This document shows, piece by piece, positions 25,965 to 35,000 of a stretch of 64,000 nucleotides of DNA. Location: the NCBI GenBank assembly GCA_030750975.1, contig JASMHC010000009.1, positions 234,291 through 298,290 of the forward strand, given 5' to 3'. Source of the stretch: Paracoccaceae bacterium. GTDB lineage: Bacteria > Pseudomonadota > Alphaproteobacteria > Rhodobacterales > Rhodobacteraceae. Position 1 is the first letter of the stretch; each line of letters begins with the position of its first letter. The position numbers and the translations under genes are program-made. The notes beneath the pieces were generated by a model. That model was not told the DNA's origin, did not search any database, and saw only the letters and a program-made list of their open reading frames with translations.

Positions 25965-26857
25965 CAGCTATCACCCTTCTCGACGGCTCTATCGGCCAAG
26001 AGGCCGTCAAACGCTCGGGCGACCGCGCGACCCCGCTTTGGTCCACCTCGGTCATGCTGGAACATCCCGGTGTGATCGAAAGCATCCATGCCGATTACTT
26101 CAAGGCAGGCGCAACCATCGCCACCACCAACACCTATGCCGTTCTGCCCGACCGGCTGGCAATGGTCGGTATCGAAGATCAGTTGGACAGCCTTCTGGAA
26201 CAAGCCCTGAACGAGGCCGAACTTGCCCGCGATAACTTCGGCGCTGGCCGTATCGCGGGCGCGCTTGGTCCCATCCGCGCTTCGTATCGCACCGATTTCC
26301 AGATTTCCTTTGAAGATACCGCCGCAGGCTATCAACGCCTGATCAGGGCGATGGAGCCGCGCGTTGATTTCTACATCATCGAAACCGTTGCCAGCCTGCA
26401 TCAAGCCGAAGCGACGTTGCGGGCCACCAGAGCCTGCACCAAACCGGTCTGGCTGGCGCTTACGGTCGATGACGATGACGGAGACAAACTGCGCTCGGGC
26501 GAACCACTCTCAGCGTTGGCCCCTCTCGTGGCGCAATTTGATCCCGAAGCGGTGCTGATCAACTGCTCGCGCCCCGAAGCGGTCGCCGCTGGTCTCGAAT
26601 GTCTCAAATCATTCGACAAGCCCTTCGGGGCCTATGCCAACGGCTTCACCCGCATTTCCGAAGGTTTCCTCGAAGACTCTCCCACAGTCGATGCCCTCGA
26701 ACAACGCCAGGACCTCGACCCTGACGCCTACGCTGACTTTGCCATGCAATGGATTGCCCAAGGGGCCACCATCGTCGGCGGCTGCTGCGAAGTCGGCCCC
26801 GCCCATATCAAGGAACTCGCAAATCGCATTCACGCCGCTGGTCACAGCATCGTCTAA
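25961..26857 (+). CDS. Homocysteine S-methyltransferase family protein
   Basis: 298 residues of the Pfam S-methyl_trans barrel. LLDGSIGQEAVKRSGD and GATIATTNTYAVLPDRL are at the N-terminus. The zinc-binding cysteines are one in VLINCSRPEAV and two in IVGGCCEVGPAHI. Such enzymes move a methyl group from betaine, S-methylmethionine or a related donor to homocysteine. Lying between two dimethylglycine-dehydrogenase-like genes, a betaine-type donor is attractive (inference). ATGA overlap with the MDR gene. Confidence 0.85.
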   Translation: MTAITLLDGSIGQEAVKRSGDRATPLWSTSVMLEHPGVIESIHADYFKAGATIATTNTYAVLPDRLAMVGIEDQLDSLLEQALNEAELARDNFGAGRIAGALGPIRASYRTDFQISFEDTAAGYQRLIRAMEPRVDFYIIETVASLHQAEATLRATRACTKPVWLALTVDDDDGDKLRSGEPLSALAPLVAQFDPEAVLINCSRPEAVAAGLECLKSFDKPFGAYANGFTRISEGFLEDSPTVDALEQRQDLDPDAYADFAMQWIAQGATIVGGCCEVGPAHIKELANRIHAAGHSIV

Positions 26858-26930
26858 TTTCTTTTGTCCCTAAATATCCCGGGGAGCGCGAGGGGCTGGC
26901 ACCTCGCTCCGGTCCGGGGCGAAGCCCCGG
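26858..26930 (-). repeat. Dispersed intergenic element, copy C
   Basis: Minus-strand orientation: CCGGGGC-TTC-GCCCCGG (26930-26914), a second GC stem (GGAGCGAGG / CCTCGCGCTCC, with a 2-base bulge), then CCCCGGGATATTTAGGGAC and AAAAGAAA ending at the stop codon of the methyltransferase gene. Antisense to both flanking genes. Confidence 0.78.
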
Positions 26931-26950
26931 AAACCAGAAAGGTAAAACTC

Positions 26951-29401
26951 ATGGCTGACCTACCCACCAAAGCCCGTGTCGTCATCATCGGTGGCGGTGT
27001 CATCGGATGCTCCGTCGCCTACCACCTGACCAAGCTTGGCTGGAAAGATGTAGTCTTGCTTGAACGCAAACAACTAACCTCGGGCACCACGTGGCACGCC
27101 GCCGGGCTGATCGCGCAACTTCGCGCCACCGCCAACATGACCAAACTGGCAAAGTATAGCCAGGAACTCTACGGCAACCTCGAAGCCGAAACCGGTGTCG
27201 CCACCGGCTTCAAACGCTGCGGGTCGATCACCGCTGCCCTGACCGAGGAACGTAAAGAGGAAATCTTCCGCCAAGCTGCCATGGCCCGCGCCTTTGGGGT
27301 CGAAGTCGAGGAAATCTCGCCCAAAGAGGTGAAAGAGAAATACGAACACCTCAATATCGACGACGTGACTGCCGGCGTTTGGCTGCCGCTCGACGGGCAG
27401 GGCGATCCGGCCAATATCGCGTTGGCTCTGGCCAAGGGCGCACGGCAACGCGGGGCACTGGTCAAGGAACGCACCAAAGTGACGGGCATCGCCAAGAACG
27501 GCCGCCACGTCACCGGAGTCGATTGGGTCAGCGACGATGGCCAGCAACAGGGCCATATTGCATGCGACATGATCGTTAACTGCGCTGGAATGTGGGGCCA
27601 CGAGGTTGGCCGTATGGCAGGGGTCAACGTGCCGCTGCACGCCTGTGAACACTTCTACATCGTGACCGAGGCAATCGAGGGCCTTACCCAAATGCCGGTG
27701 CTGCGGGTGCCGGACGAATGCGCCTATTACAAAGAAGACGCGGGAAAATTCCTGCTTGGAGCCTTTGAACCCAACGCCAAGCCTTGGGCGATGAACGGCA
27801 TTCCCGACAGCTTTGAATTTGACCAACTGCCCGAGGATTTCGATCATTTCGAACCGATCCTCGAACAGGCAATCAACCGTGTGCCGATGCTGGCCGAGGC
27901 GGGGATTCACACCTTCTTCAACGGGCCGGAAAGCTTTACGCCGGACGATGCCTATCACCTTGGCCTCGCGCCCGAAATGGACAATGTTTGGGTCGCGGCG
28001 GGCTTCAACTCGATCGGCATCCAGTCGGCGGGTGGGGCAGGCATGGCGCTGGCGCAATGGATGGAAGACGGGCAGAAACCGTTCGACCTCGGCGACGTGG
28101 ATGTCAGCCGGATGCAGCCGTTCCAAGGCAATAAGACCTATCTATTCGAACGGTCGAAAGAGACCCTCGGCCTGCTTTACGCCGACCATTTCCCCTATCG
28201 CCAAAAGGCCACCGCGCGGGGCGTCCGCCGGTCGCCCTTCCACCACGACCTTCTTCAAAACGGCGCGGTCATGGGCGAAATCGCCGGTTGGGAACGCGCC
28301 AACTGGTTCGCCAATGAAGGGCAGGAACCCGAATACCAATACACATGGAAACGCCAAAACTGGTTTGAAAACTCCGCCGCCGAACACCGGGCCGTGCGCG
28401 AAAATGTCGGCATGTATGACATGTCATCCTTTGGCAAAATCCGCGTCGAAGGACCCGACGCCGAGGCATTCCTGAACTACATCGGCGGCGGCGACTACTC
28501 GGTCCCGAATGGCAAGATCGTCTATACCCAATTCCTCAACACCCGTGGCGGGATCGAAGCGGACGTCACCGTCACCCGCCTGACCGAGACCAGCTATCTG
28601 GTCGTTACCCCCGCCGCCACACGCCTGGCCGACCAGACATGGATGGAGCGCCACAAAGGCGACTTCAACGTGGTCATCACCGATGTCACCGCAGGCGAAG
28701 GCGTTTTGGCCGTCATGGGTCCCAATGCGCGGAAATTGCTGGAAAAAGTCTCGCCCGCCGATTTCTCGAACGCCACCAACCCCTTTGGCACGGCGCAAGA
28801 GATCGAGCTTGGCATGGGCCTCGCCCGCGCGCATCGCGTGACCTATGTCGGCGAGCTTGGGTGGGAGATCTATGTCTCGGCCGATATGGCGGGCCATGCC
28901 TTTGAAACGCTCTTTGAGGCGGGGCAAGAAATGGGGCTGAAGCTGTGCGGGATGCACATGATGGATAGCTGCCGCATCGAAAAGGGCTTCCGCCATTTCG
29001 GCCATGACATCACCTGTGAAGATCACGTAATCGACGCAGGGCTTGGCTTTGCCGTCAAGACCGACAAGGCGGATTTCATCGGCAAGGCGGCGGTGCTGAC
29101 GCGCAAGGAGACCGGCCCCAAAGCCCGTATGATGCAGTTCAAACTGACCGACCCCGAGCCATTGTTGTTCCACAACGAACCGGTGATCCGCGATGGCGAG
29201 ATCGTTGGCTATCTCAGTTCAGGCAATTACGGCCATACGCTCGGCGGAGCAATGGGCATGGGATATGTGCCCTGCGAAGGCGAAAAAGCCGCAGATGTTC
29301 TGGCCTCGACCTACGAGATCGACGTGATGGGCACACGGGTGCGGGCCGAAGCCTCGCTCAGGCCGATGTATGATCCGAAATCCGAGCGGGTGAAGGTCTA
29401 G
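26951..29401 (+). CDS. FAD/GcvT dehydrogenase of the dimethylglycine/sarcosine dehydrogenase family (paralogue 2)
   Basis: 816 residues with the same layout as paralogue 1: VVIIGGGVIGCSVAYHLTKL at the FAD site, GTTWHAAGLIAQLRAT with the flavinylation histidine, a GcvT-like half with KIRVEGPDAEAFLNYIGGG, YVGELGWEIYVSADMAGHA and CGMHMMDSCRIEKGFRHFG. The near-identical openings (FPTKARVVIIGGG versus LPTKARVVIIGGG) show an old duplication. It probably acts on a neighbouring step, such as sarcosine versus dimethylglycine. The true ATG is 26951; open frame upstream is repeat element C. Confidence 0.87.
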   Translation: MADLPTKARVVIIGGGVIGCSVAYHLTKLGWKDVVLLERKQLTSGTTWHAAGLIAQLRATANMTKLAKYSQELYGNLEAETGVATGFKRCGSITAALTEERKEEIFRQAAMARAFGVEVEEISPKEVKEKYEHLNIDDVTAGVWLPLDGQGDPANIALALAKGARQRGALVKERTKVTGIAKNGRHVTGVDWVSDDGQQQGHIACDMIVNCAGMWGHEVGRMAGVNVPLHACEHFYIVTEAIEGLTQMPVLRVPDECAYYKEDAGKFLLGAFEPNAKPWAMNGIPDSFEFDQLPEDFDHFEPILEQAINRVPMLAEAGIHTFFNGPESFTPDDAYHLGLAPEMDNVWVAAGFNSIGIQSAGGAGMALAQWMEDGQKPFDLGDVDVSRMQPFQGNKTYLFERSKETLGLLYADHFPYRQKATARGVRRSPFHHDLLQNGAVMGEIAGWERANWFANEGQEPEYQYTWKRQNWFENSAAEHRAVRENVGMYDMSSFGKIRVEGPDAEAFLNYIGGGDYSVPNGKIVYTQFLNTRGGIEADVTVTRLTETSYLVVTPAATRLADQTWMERHKGDFNVVITDVTAGEGVLAVMGPNARKLLEKVSPADFSNATNPFGTAQEIELGMGLARAHRVTYVGELGWEIYVSADMAGHAFETLFEAGQEMGLKLCGMHMMDSCRIEKGFRHFGHDITCEDHVIDAGLGFAVKTDKADFIGKAAVLTRKETGPKARMMQFKLTDPEPLLFHNEPVIRDGEIVGYLSSGNYGHTLGGAMGMGYVPCEGEKAADVLASTYEIDVMGTRVRAEASLRPMYDPKSERVKV

Positions 29402-29408
29402 CGAAAGT

Positions 29409-29507
29409 TCAAAAACCGGTCTGCATCAACACCTCTGAGGATAAAAGCGTCGCCACGATCAGAAGACTGAAAGCAGCAAGGAATACGGATGGAAGGATTG
29501 TCTTCAT
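29409..29507 (-). CDS. Possible 32-residue single-helix membrane peptide
   Basis: Reads MKTILPSVFLAAFSLLIVAT then LLSSEVLMQTGF. It has a positively charged start and one hydrophobic helix, like many overlooked small membrane proteins. The stop lies 8 bases from the convergent dehydrogenase stop. The ribosome-binding site is weak (GGGTAAG). Support is only composition and topology. Confidence 0.3.
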   Translation of the reverse strand: MKTILPSVFLAAFSLLIVATLLSSEVLMQTGF

Positions 29508-29632
29508 GTCATCTTACCCGGGGTCTGTGTCCTCCGGTGAAACGGGCCTGGGATGAAATTCCGTCGCAAATCAAAAAGGCGAAACGCAGAATTTGAACTT
29601 TTTCCGTAGCTCAGCGGTGGTATGAAGCAGAA

Positions 29633-30280
29633 ATGACCGAAGCCTATACTCCGCCAACCGATCCGCTGGACATTCTGCACGAAGATCACGAAATCGTTGT
29701 CGTGAACAAACCCGCGGGTCTGTTGTCGGTGCCGGGACGAGGCGAGCATTTGGCCGATTGCCTGCTGACACGGGTAAAGGATGTCTTTCCCCAGACATTG
29801 CTGGTGCACCGGCTTGACCGCGATACGTCCGGCGTGATGGTCTTTGCACAAACGCCGCATGCGCAGCGCAACCTGTCGATGCAATTCGAAAAGCGCAGCG
29901 TGAAGAAAACCTATATCGCAAGGGTTTGGGGGCGGTTAGAGCCGAAAACTGGCACGGTCGATCTGCCTCTGATCGTTGACTGGCCCAACCGTCCGCGCCA
30001 GATGGTCGATCTTCACAACGGCAAACCCGCAATGACCAATTGGCGGGTGCTCAAGGCGTCTGACGCGGAAAGCCGCGTTCGCCTTATGCCCAAAACCGGG
30101 CGGTCGCACCAGTTGCGGGTGCATATGCAGGCGCTCGGCCACCCAATATTGGGCGATCCGTTTTACGCCGAAGGTGAGGCACGTGATCACCCCCGTCTGA
30201 TGCTGCATTCGGAAGAGCTGCGCCTGCGCCATCCCGATGGCGGGGAAGGCATGAAGTTCAGGGCCAAAGCGCCGTTTTAA
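29633..30280 (+). CDS. rluA: RluA-family pseudouridine synthase
   Basis: 215 residues, the compact RluA size without an S4 domain. The catalytic aspartate is in LVHRLDRDTSGVMVFA. Other family blocks are IVVVNKPAGLLSVPGR and MPKTGRSHQLRVHMQALGHP. RluA in E. coli makes pseudouridine in 23S rRNA (746) and in tRNA position 32; the same target is inferred from length and motifs. It is a single gene followed by repeat element D. Confidence 0.9.
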   Translation: MTEAYTPPTDPLDILHEDHEIVVVNKPAGLLSVPGRGEHLADCLLTRVKDVFPQTLLVHRLDRDTSGVMVFAQTPHAQRNLSMQFEKRSVKKTYIARVWGRLEPKTGTVDLPLIVDWPNRPRQMVDLHNGKPAMTNWRVLKASDAESRVRLMPKTGRSHQLRVHMQALGHPILGDPFYAEGEARDHPRLMLHSEELRLRHPDGGEGMKFRAKAPF

Positions 30281-30290
30281 CCCAGTTTCG

Positions 30291-30363
30291 AGTGCCTTCG
30301 GCACCCGACAGGGGCGAGGGGCCAGCCCCTCGCGCTCCCCGGGATATTTTTAGACAAAAGAAA
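30291..30363 (+). repeat. Dispersed intergenic element, copy D
   Basis: GTGCC-TTC-GGCAC (30292-30304), then GCGAGGGGC / GCCCCTCGC (30314-30333), then CTCCCCGGGATATTTTTAG and ACAAAAGAAAC. Same orientation as the upstream rluA gene. Confidence 0.78.
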
Positions 30364-30365
30364 CT

Positions 30366-30479
30366 AAAGCGTCCGACCTTTAACCTGAGACAGGGGAAAG
30401 GCCGGACGCTGCAAGACCCATCAACTGTTGTGGGCGCCCTGCCACAAACCCGTGATTCAGGTTTTTGGCAGGACGCTTT
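30366..30479. repeat. Nested palindromic element with alternative stems
   Basis: Outer arms AAAGCGTCC (30366-30374) and GGACGCTTT (30471-30479) are perfect complements. Inside are AGCGTCCG-A-CCTTT / AAAGG-C-CGGACGCT (30368-30410) and GCG-C-CCTGCCA / TGGCAGG-A-CGC (30434-30476), the latter with an inner AAACC/GGTTT stem. The first loop shares CCTGAGAC with the 63.7-kb palindrome, so it may be a relative. It ends 5 bases before the 3' end of the outer-membrane protein gene. Confidence 0.6.
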
Positions 30480-30483
30480 AAGA

Positions 30484-31113
30484 TCAGAACCATTTGCCGA
30501 CCATCAGGCTGACATAGGGGAACACGCCCAAAGCGGATAATTCGTCTTCGATATCTGCCTCGGCATTGGCCAGATCTCCCGCCGGAATGGTGGTGCCGGC
30601 CGTTTGTGTCAACGATACGTTATACCCGCCGTTCCAAACCACACCGGTGTCGGTCGACAGGACGAAATCATAGAAAATCGGGATATCGATTCCGATCGTC
30701 GTGATCGGTGCGGTGCTGCGCACGAATGACACATCGCTTTCCACCGTGACCGCCCCCGCAGGACCGCCAAAATCGGTGCCGTCCCCCGTCACCGTTCCGG
30801 TGATCGAACTGTTTGAGAACATCAACCCGCCCGAGAACCGGATGCCCGCAGGCAGGTGATAGGCCACCATCGCCGCGGTGCCGCCCAGCGAGCCGCTCAG
30901 CGTGTAATCCAGCCCGTCTGCCGACTGGGTTCCCGAAGCGTTCAGCCCGCCCGCATAGATACCCCGGACCGTTACGTTACGCCCGATCTTGGTCTGCGCT
31001 TCAATTGCCGGACCAAACAGTGACAAACCCGCGCCAAAGCGGGTTTCCTGGGATGCGGCTGTCGTGCCCAAAACGGCAAGAACCGCAGCGCTTGCTGCTT
31101 TTAGAATTCTCAT
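30484..31113 (-). CDS. Putative outer-membrane beta-barrel protein
   Basis: 209 residues. A signal peptide (MRILKAASAAVLAVLGTTAA, cleavage near SQE) is followed by alternating polar/apolar strands, and the protein ends YVSLMVGKWF with a terminal phenylalanine, as barrel proteins do. I do not recognise the exact family; it is glycine/threonine-rich and lacks cysteines. The second of two close ATGs is used since GAGG lies eight bases before it. The pnp terminator lies upstream, so it has its own promoter. Confidence 0.65.
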   Translation of the reverse strand: MRILKAASAAVLAVLGTTAASQETRFGAGLSLFGPAIEAQTKIGRNVTVRGIYAGGLNASGTQSADGLDYTLSGSLGGTAAMVAYHLPAGIRFSGGLMFSNSSITGTVTGDGTDFGGPAGAVTVESDVSFVRSTAPITTIGIDIPIFYDFVLSTDTGVVWNGGYNVSLTQTAGTTIPAGDLANAEADIEDELSALGVFPYVSLMVGKWF

Positions 31114-31164
31114 GCTCATAACCTCAATACAGTGATTTTTATGTGTTTTTATTGGGTTGAGTAT

Positions 31165-31204
31165 CCCAAAAAACAAAGGCCCTGACAAGTATTGTCAGGG
31201 CCTT
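31165..31204 (-). terminator. Rho-independent terminator of pnp
   Basis: On the minus strand AAGGCCCTGACA, 5-base loop, TGTCAGGGCCTT (perfect 12-bp stem), then TTGTTTTTTGG. It lies 84 bases after the pnp stop. Confidence 0.95.
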
Positions 31205-31287
31205 GGAAATTTCAGAGTCTTTTGAATCACTTAAAGTGTTCCGAGGTCAAATACAGAGCGATCCGATCCCGAAGCACCCTCGAATGA

Positions 31288-33429
31288 TCAGTCCTCTTTC
31301 TTTTCTCTCTTCTCAGGCACGATCTCTTCGCCGGTTTCCTGATCGACGACTTTCATCGACAGGCGCACCTTGCCGCGATCGTCAAAGCCCAAAAGCTTGA
31401 CCTTCACGTCCTGACCTTCTTTCAGAACGTCCGACGGATGGTTCAGGCGGCGGTTTTCGATCTGGGACACGTGCACCAGACCATCGCGCTTGCCGAAGAA
31501 GTTCACGAAGGCACCGAAGTCGACGATCTTGACGACCTTGCCGTCGTAGATCTGGCCTTCTTCCGGCTCTGCCACGATCGAGTGGATCATGTCATAGGCC
31601 TTCTTGATCGAGTCTCCGTCCGGCGATGCGATCTTGATGATGCCTTCGTCGTTGATATCGACCTTGGCGCCCGACACTTCCACGATCTCGCGGATCACCT
31701 TACCGCCCGAGCCGATCACTTCACGAATCTTGTCGGTCGGGATCTGCATGGTCTCAATCCGAGGCGCGTGAACGCTGAATTCACCGGCTGTGGTGATCGC
31801 CTTGGCCATTTCGCCCAGAATGTGCATCCGGCCCGCTTTTGCTTGCTCAAGCGCTTTTTCCATGATCTCGGGCGTGATGCCTGCAACCTTGATGTCCATT
31901 TGCAAGCTGGTGATACCGTTCTCGGTGCCCGCAACCTTGAAGTCCATGTCGCCGAGGTGATCCTCGTCGCCCAGAATATCGGTCAGGATGCCATAGCTTC
32001 CGTCTTCTTCCAGAACCAGACCCATGGCCACACCGGCAACCGGCGCTTTCAGTGGCACACCGGCGTCCATCATCGACAATGAGCCGCCGCAGACCGACGC
32101 CATCGACGACGAGCCGTTGGATTCGGTGATCTCGGACACAACGCGAACGGTGTAGGGGAAGTCGGTTGCCGCAGGCAGAACCGCCTGAAGCGCGCGCCAT
32201 GCCAGTTTGCCGTGACCAATCTCACGACGGCCCGGAGGGCCAACGCGACCCGCTTCACCAACCGAATAGGGCGGGAAGTTGTAGTGCAGCAGGAAGTTCG
32301 AGCGATAGTTGCCATGCAGCGCGTCGATGATCTGCTCGTCGTCGCCGGTGCCCAGCGTGGTGACAACCAAGCCTTGCGTCTCACCTCGGGTGAACAGGGC
32401 CGAACCGTGGGTGCGCGGCAGAACATGGGTTTCGGCCACGATGTCGCGCACCTCGTCCAGTGCACGGCCGTCGATACGGCGGCCATTCTTCACAACGTCA
32501 GACCGCAGAACGCCCGATTCCAGCTTTTTCAGGGCCGAGCCGAGGTTTTCGTCTTCTTGCTGTTCTTCGGTCAGACCCGCAATGATCGCCTCTTTGCAGG
32601 CGGCAACAGCGGCGGTGCGCTCTTGCTTGTCGCCGATGGCGTAAGCGGCCCGCATCTGCTCTTCGCCCGCCGCCTTCACGACGTCGAACAACGCGCTGTA
32701 ATCCGGCGCTTCAAATTCAAACGGCTCTTTTGCGGCTTCTTCGGCCAGATCAATGATCAGATCAATCACCGGCTGGATGTTTTCATGCGCAAAGTTTACC
32801 GCGCCCAGCATTTCGGCTTCGGTCAACTCATAGGCTTCGGATTCCACCATCATCACGGCGTCTTTGGTGCCTGCAACCACGAGGTCCAGACGCTGGTCCG
32901 GGTTGTTGCGCAGCTGATCCATATCGTCGACGGTCGGGTTCAGGATGTATTCACCATCCTCAAATCCAACACGTGCACCGGCAATCGGGCCACGGAACGG
33001 AGCGCCCGAAATCGTCAGCGCGGCCGAGGCGGCTATCATCGCAACGATATCGGGGTCGTTGACCAGATCGTGACTCAGAACCGTACACATCACCAGAACT
33101 TCGTTCTTGAAGCCCGGCACAAAAAGCGGACGGATCGGACGGTCGATCAGACGTGCGGTCAGGGTTTCTTTTTCGGTCGGACGCGCCTCGCGCTTGAAAA
33201 AGCCACCGGGGATCTTGCCCGCCGCATAGTATTTTTCCTGGTAATGAACGGTCAGCGGGAAAAAGTCCTGACCCGGCTTTTGCGTCTTGGCAAAAGTCAC
33301 CGCCGCCATCACCGAAGTTTCGCCCAAAGTGGCGATCACGGTGCCGTCGGCCTGACGGGCAACCTTGCCCGTTTCCAGCGTCAGGGTCTCTTCGCCCCAC
33401 TGCATGGATTTCGTCGTTACGTTAAACAT
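31288..33429 (-). CDS. pnp: Polyribonucleotide nucleotidyltransferase (PNPase)
   Basis: 713 residues. Two RNase PH-like cores flank an alpha-helical domain, then a KH domain ([20 protein letters not shown]) and an S1 domain ([20 protein letters not shown]). Catalytic-core markers [16 protein letters not shown] and [14 protein letters not shown] are present. It degrades RNA phosphorolytically from the 3' end and is a degradosome component. The ATG giving [12 protein letters not shown] has AAGGA eight bases upstream. It is not beside rpsO here (nearly 7 kb away, opposite strand), unlike in many proteobacteria. Confidence 0.97.
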   Translation of the reverse strand: MFNVTTKSMQWGEETLTLETGKVARQADGTVIATLGETSVMAAVTFAKTQKPGQDFFPLTVHYQEKYYAAGKIPGGFFKREARPTEKETLTARLIDRPIRPLFVPGFKNEVLVMCTVLSHDLVNDPDIVAMIAASAALTISGAPFRGPIAGARVGFEDGEYILNPTVDDMDQLRNNPDQRLDLVVAGTKDAVMMVESEAYELTEAEMLGAVNFAHENIQPVIDLIIDLAEEAAKEPFEFEAPDYSALFDVVKAAGEEQMRAAYAIGDKQERTAAVAACKEAIIAGLTEEQQEDENLGSALKKLESGVLRSDVVKNGRRIDGRALDEVRDIVAETHVLPRTHGSALFTRGETQGLVVTTLGTGDDEQIIDALHGNYRSNFLLHYNFPPYSVGEAGRVGPPGRREIGHGKLAWRALQAVLPAATDFPYTVRVVSEITESNGSSSMASVCGGSLSMMDAGVPLKAPVAGVAMGLVLEEDGSYGILTDILGDEDHLGDMDFKVAGTENGITSLQMDIKVAGITPEIMEKALEQAKAGRMHILGEMAKAITTAGEFSVHAPRIETMQIPTDKIREVIGSGGKVIREIVEVSGAKVDINDEGIIKIASPDGDSIKKAYDMIHSIVAEPEEGQIYDGKVVKIVDFGAFVNFFGKRDGLVHVSQIENRRLNHPSDVLKEGQDVKVKLLGFDDRGKVRLSMKVVDQETGEEIVPEKREKKED

Positions 33430-33445
33430 GTATCGTATCCTTGTT

Positions 33446-33502
33446 GGAAGCACTCCCGGGCCCTCCCGGGTCTTCCGTTTTCATGGTGGCCCCATTGCCA
33501 CC
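33446..33502 (-). promoter_or_regulatory. Two hairpins in the pnp leader
   Basis: CCCGGG-CCCT-CCCGGG (33455-33470), extended by GGAAG/CTTCC outer arms (33446-33476), and GGTGGC-CCCATT-GCCACC (33485-33502). The nearer one ends 16 bases before the ATG. In E. coli pnp is autoregulated through RNase III cleavage of a leader stem; a similar role is inference. Confidence 0.4.
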
Positions 33503-33712
33503 GACCCCAATCCTTTTCATGCGCCCGGGGTCAAAGGCATCACGTCTCAGATAGCGGGCCACATAACGCAGTTTTCCTTGTTTGGAAAGGGATCAGTTTG
33601 CAGCGGCCGACCTTGCGTCAACGCCTTCAAATACGGAAATATGTTGCACTTTACCGAACATCTGCCCAAACTTGGCCCGTGTCCGTTATCTGGTAATTCG
33701 AGAGGGAGAGAA

Positions 33713-34045
33713 ATGGCGGGAAAATTTGAGGTTTACACCGACAAGGCAGGCGAAACCCGCTTTCGTCTGAAAGCAGGCAATGGCGAGATTATTCTGGCCA
33801 GCGAAGGCTATAAACGCAAAGCCAGCGCCATGAATGGCGTCGAGTCTGTCAAGAAGAACGCTCCGAATGACGACCGTTACGAGCGCCGCGAAACTTCGTC
33901 TGGTGCTCCGCGCTTTAACCTGAAGGCCAGCAACGGTCAGGTGATCGGCACGTCTGAATCCTATTCCAGCGAAGCTGCCCGCGAAAACGGGATTGAATCG
34001 GTCAAGAAAAACGCGCCGGACGCGCGGATTGAAGATCTGACCTGA
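33713..34045 (+). CDS. YegP-like DUF1508 tandem-repeat protein
   Basis: 110 residues made of two copies of the DUF1508 unit: KAGETRFRLKAGNGEIILAS then EGYKRKASAMNGVESVKKNA, and SGAPRFNLKASNGQVIGTSE then SYSSEAARENGIESVKKNAP. E. coli YegP is the same kind of small beta-alpha protein; its function is not established. AGAGGGAGAGAA gives a strong ribosome-binding site. It is a single-gene unit with a good terminator. Divergent from pnp across a 283-base gap. Confidence 0.9.
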   Translation: MAGKFEVYTDKAGETRFRLKAGNGEIILASEGYKRKASAMNGVESVKKNAPNDDRYERRETSSGAPRFNLKASNGQVIGTSESYSSEAARENGIESVKKNAPDARIEDLT

Positions 34046-34071
34046 TCGCGCATTGATCCGAACCTGTTCCC

Positions 34072-34104
34072 AAGGTCCGCTTTTCACCGAAAGCGGGCCT
34101 TTTC
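34072..34104 (+). terminator. Rho-independent terminator after the DUF1508 gene
   Basis: AAGGTCCGCTTT, 6-base loop, AAAGCGGGCCTT (12-bp stem with one T-G pair) followed by TTCGCTT, 26 bases after the stop. Confidence 0.85.
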
Positions 34105-34253
34105 GCTTGTACATCGCGAATGCGCACAGGACGCTTGATTTTGAAGGGCCTGATGGGGATAGTCCGCGCGGAACATCACAGGATTGTGCGAACCTCACCC
34201 TTTTGTTGTGTCATAACAACAGGGCGAAACGCTTTTAGTAAACGGTTGACGAC

Positions 34254-34955
34254 ATGCCCCTGACCCGATTTGCCGCGATATGCGCATTCACGGCGCTGAT
34301 CAGCCCGGTGCAGCTGTTGGCGCAGCAAACCCCCGCACCCCGTATTCTGGCCATCGGTGACAGCCTGATGGCCTGGCACACGATGACTGGCCAGTCGATT
34401 GCCGATGTGGTGGGGCGGGAACTGGGCGAGGCGACCGTCAACCGGTCGATCGGCGGTGCGCGGATGATCTTTCGCATTCCGGCCATGGCCGAGATGGGGA
34501 TGCGCATCTCAAGCCAGTATACCGAGGGCGATTGGGATTGGGTCATCGTCAATGGTGGCGGAAATGACCTTTGGTTCGGCTGCGGCTGCAAGGCCTGCGA
34601 AGCCAAGCTGGACAAGTTGATTTCCAGCAAGGCAGCGGGCGAAGGGGCGATCCCCGAAACGCTGGACGAGGTGCTCGAGAGCGGTGCCAAAGTGATCTAT
34701 GTCGGCTATATGCGCAGCCCCGGATTTGACTCGGTGATCGACGAATGCCGCGACGAGGGCGACGAGTTAGAGCGCCGGATCGAGGATTATCTGGGCGAGG
34801 TGCCGGATGCGTATTTCCTGTCGTTGAAGACTCTCGTGCCGATGGGCGACAAATCCTATCACGCGCTGGATCGGGTGCACCCGTCGCTTAAGGCAAGCCG
34901 CGAAATCGGCCAGCGCGTGGCCGATCTGATCCGTCTGATTGATCCTGACCGCTAA
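34254..34955 (+). CDS. SGNH/GDSL-type esterase, exported
   Basis: 233 residues with a signal peptide (MPLTRFAAICAFTALISPVQ, cleavage near LLAQQ). Block I ILAIGDSLMAW holds the catalytic serine, VNGGGNDLW is block III (oxyanion Asn), and LDRVHPSLKA is block V with the Asp-x-x-His pair. It should hydrolyse an ester in the periplasm. A cysteine-rich patch (FGCGCKACEAK) is an uncommon addition and might bind metal or form disulfides. The natural substrate is unknown. Confidence 0.85.
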   Translation: MPLTRFAAICAFTALISPVQLLAQQTPAPRILAIGDSLMAWHTMTGQSIADVVGRELGEATVNRSIGGARMIFRIPAMAEMGMRISSQYTEGDWDWVIVNGGGNDLWFGCGCKACEAKLDKLISSKAAGEGAIPETLDEVLESGAKVIYVGYMRSPGFDSVIDECRDEGDELERRIEDYLGEVPDAYFLSLKTLVPMGDKSYHALDRVHPSLKASREIGQRVADLIRLIDPDR

Positions 34956-34956
34956 G

Positions 34957-35000
34957 GCGTTTCCGGCGTTAATCCGCACCACAAGCGGATTTTGAAACGC
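34957..35000. terminator. Bipartite hairpin between convergent SGNH hydrolase and dapB genes (related palindrome)
   Basis: Outer GCGTTTC/GAAACGC and inner perfect AATCCGC-ACCACAA-GCGGATT. It shares the outer arms of the palindromic repeats at 18.4 and 63.7 kb but has a different centre. It lies 2 bases after one stop and abuts the other. Confidence 0.65.

Noticed and set aside
29604..29632. tRNA-like D-arm sequence (GTAGCTCAGCGGTGGTA)
   Set aside because: No matching acceptor, anticodon or T-arm follows; the sequence runs straight into the rluA start.
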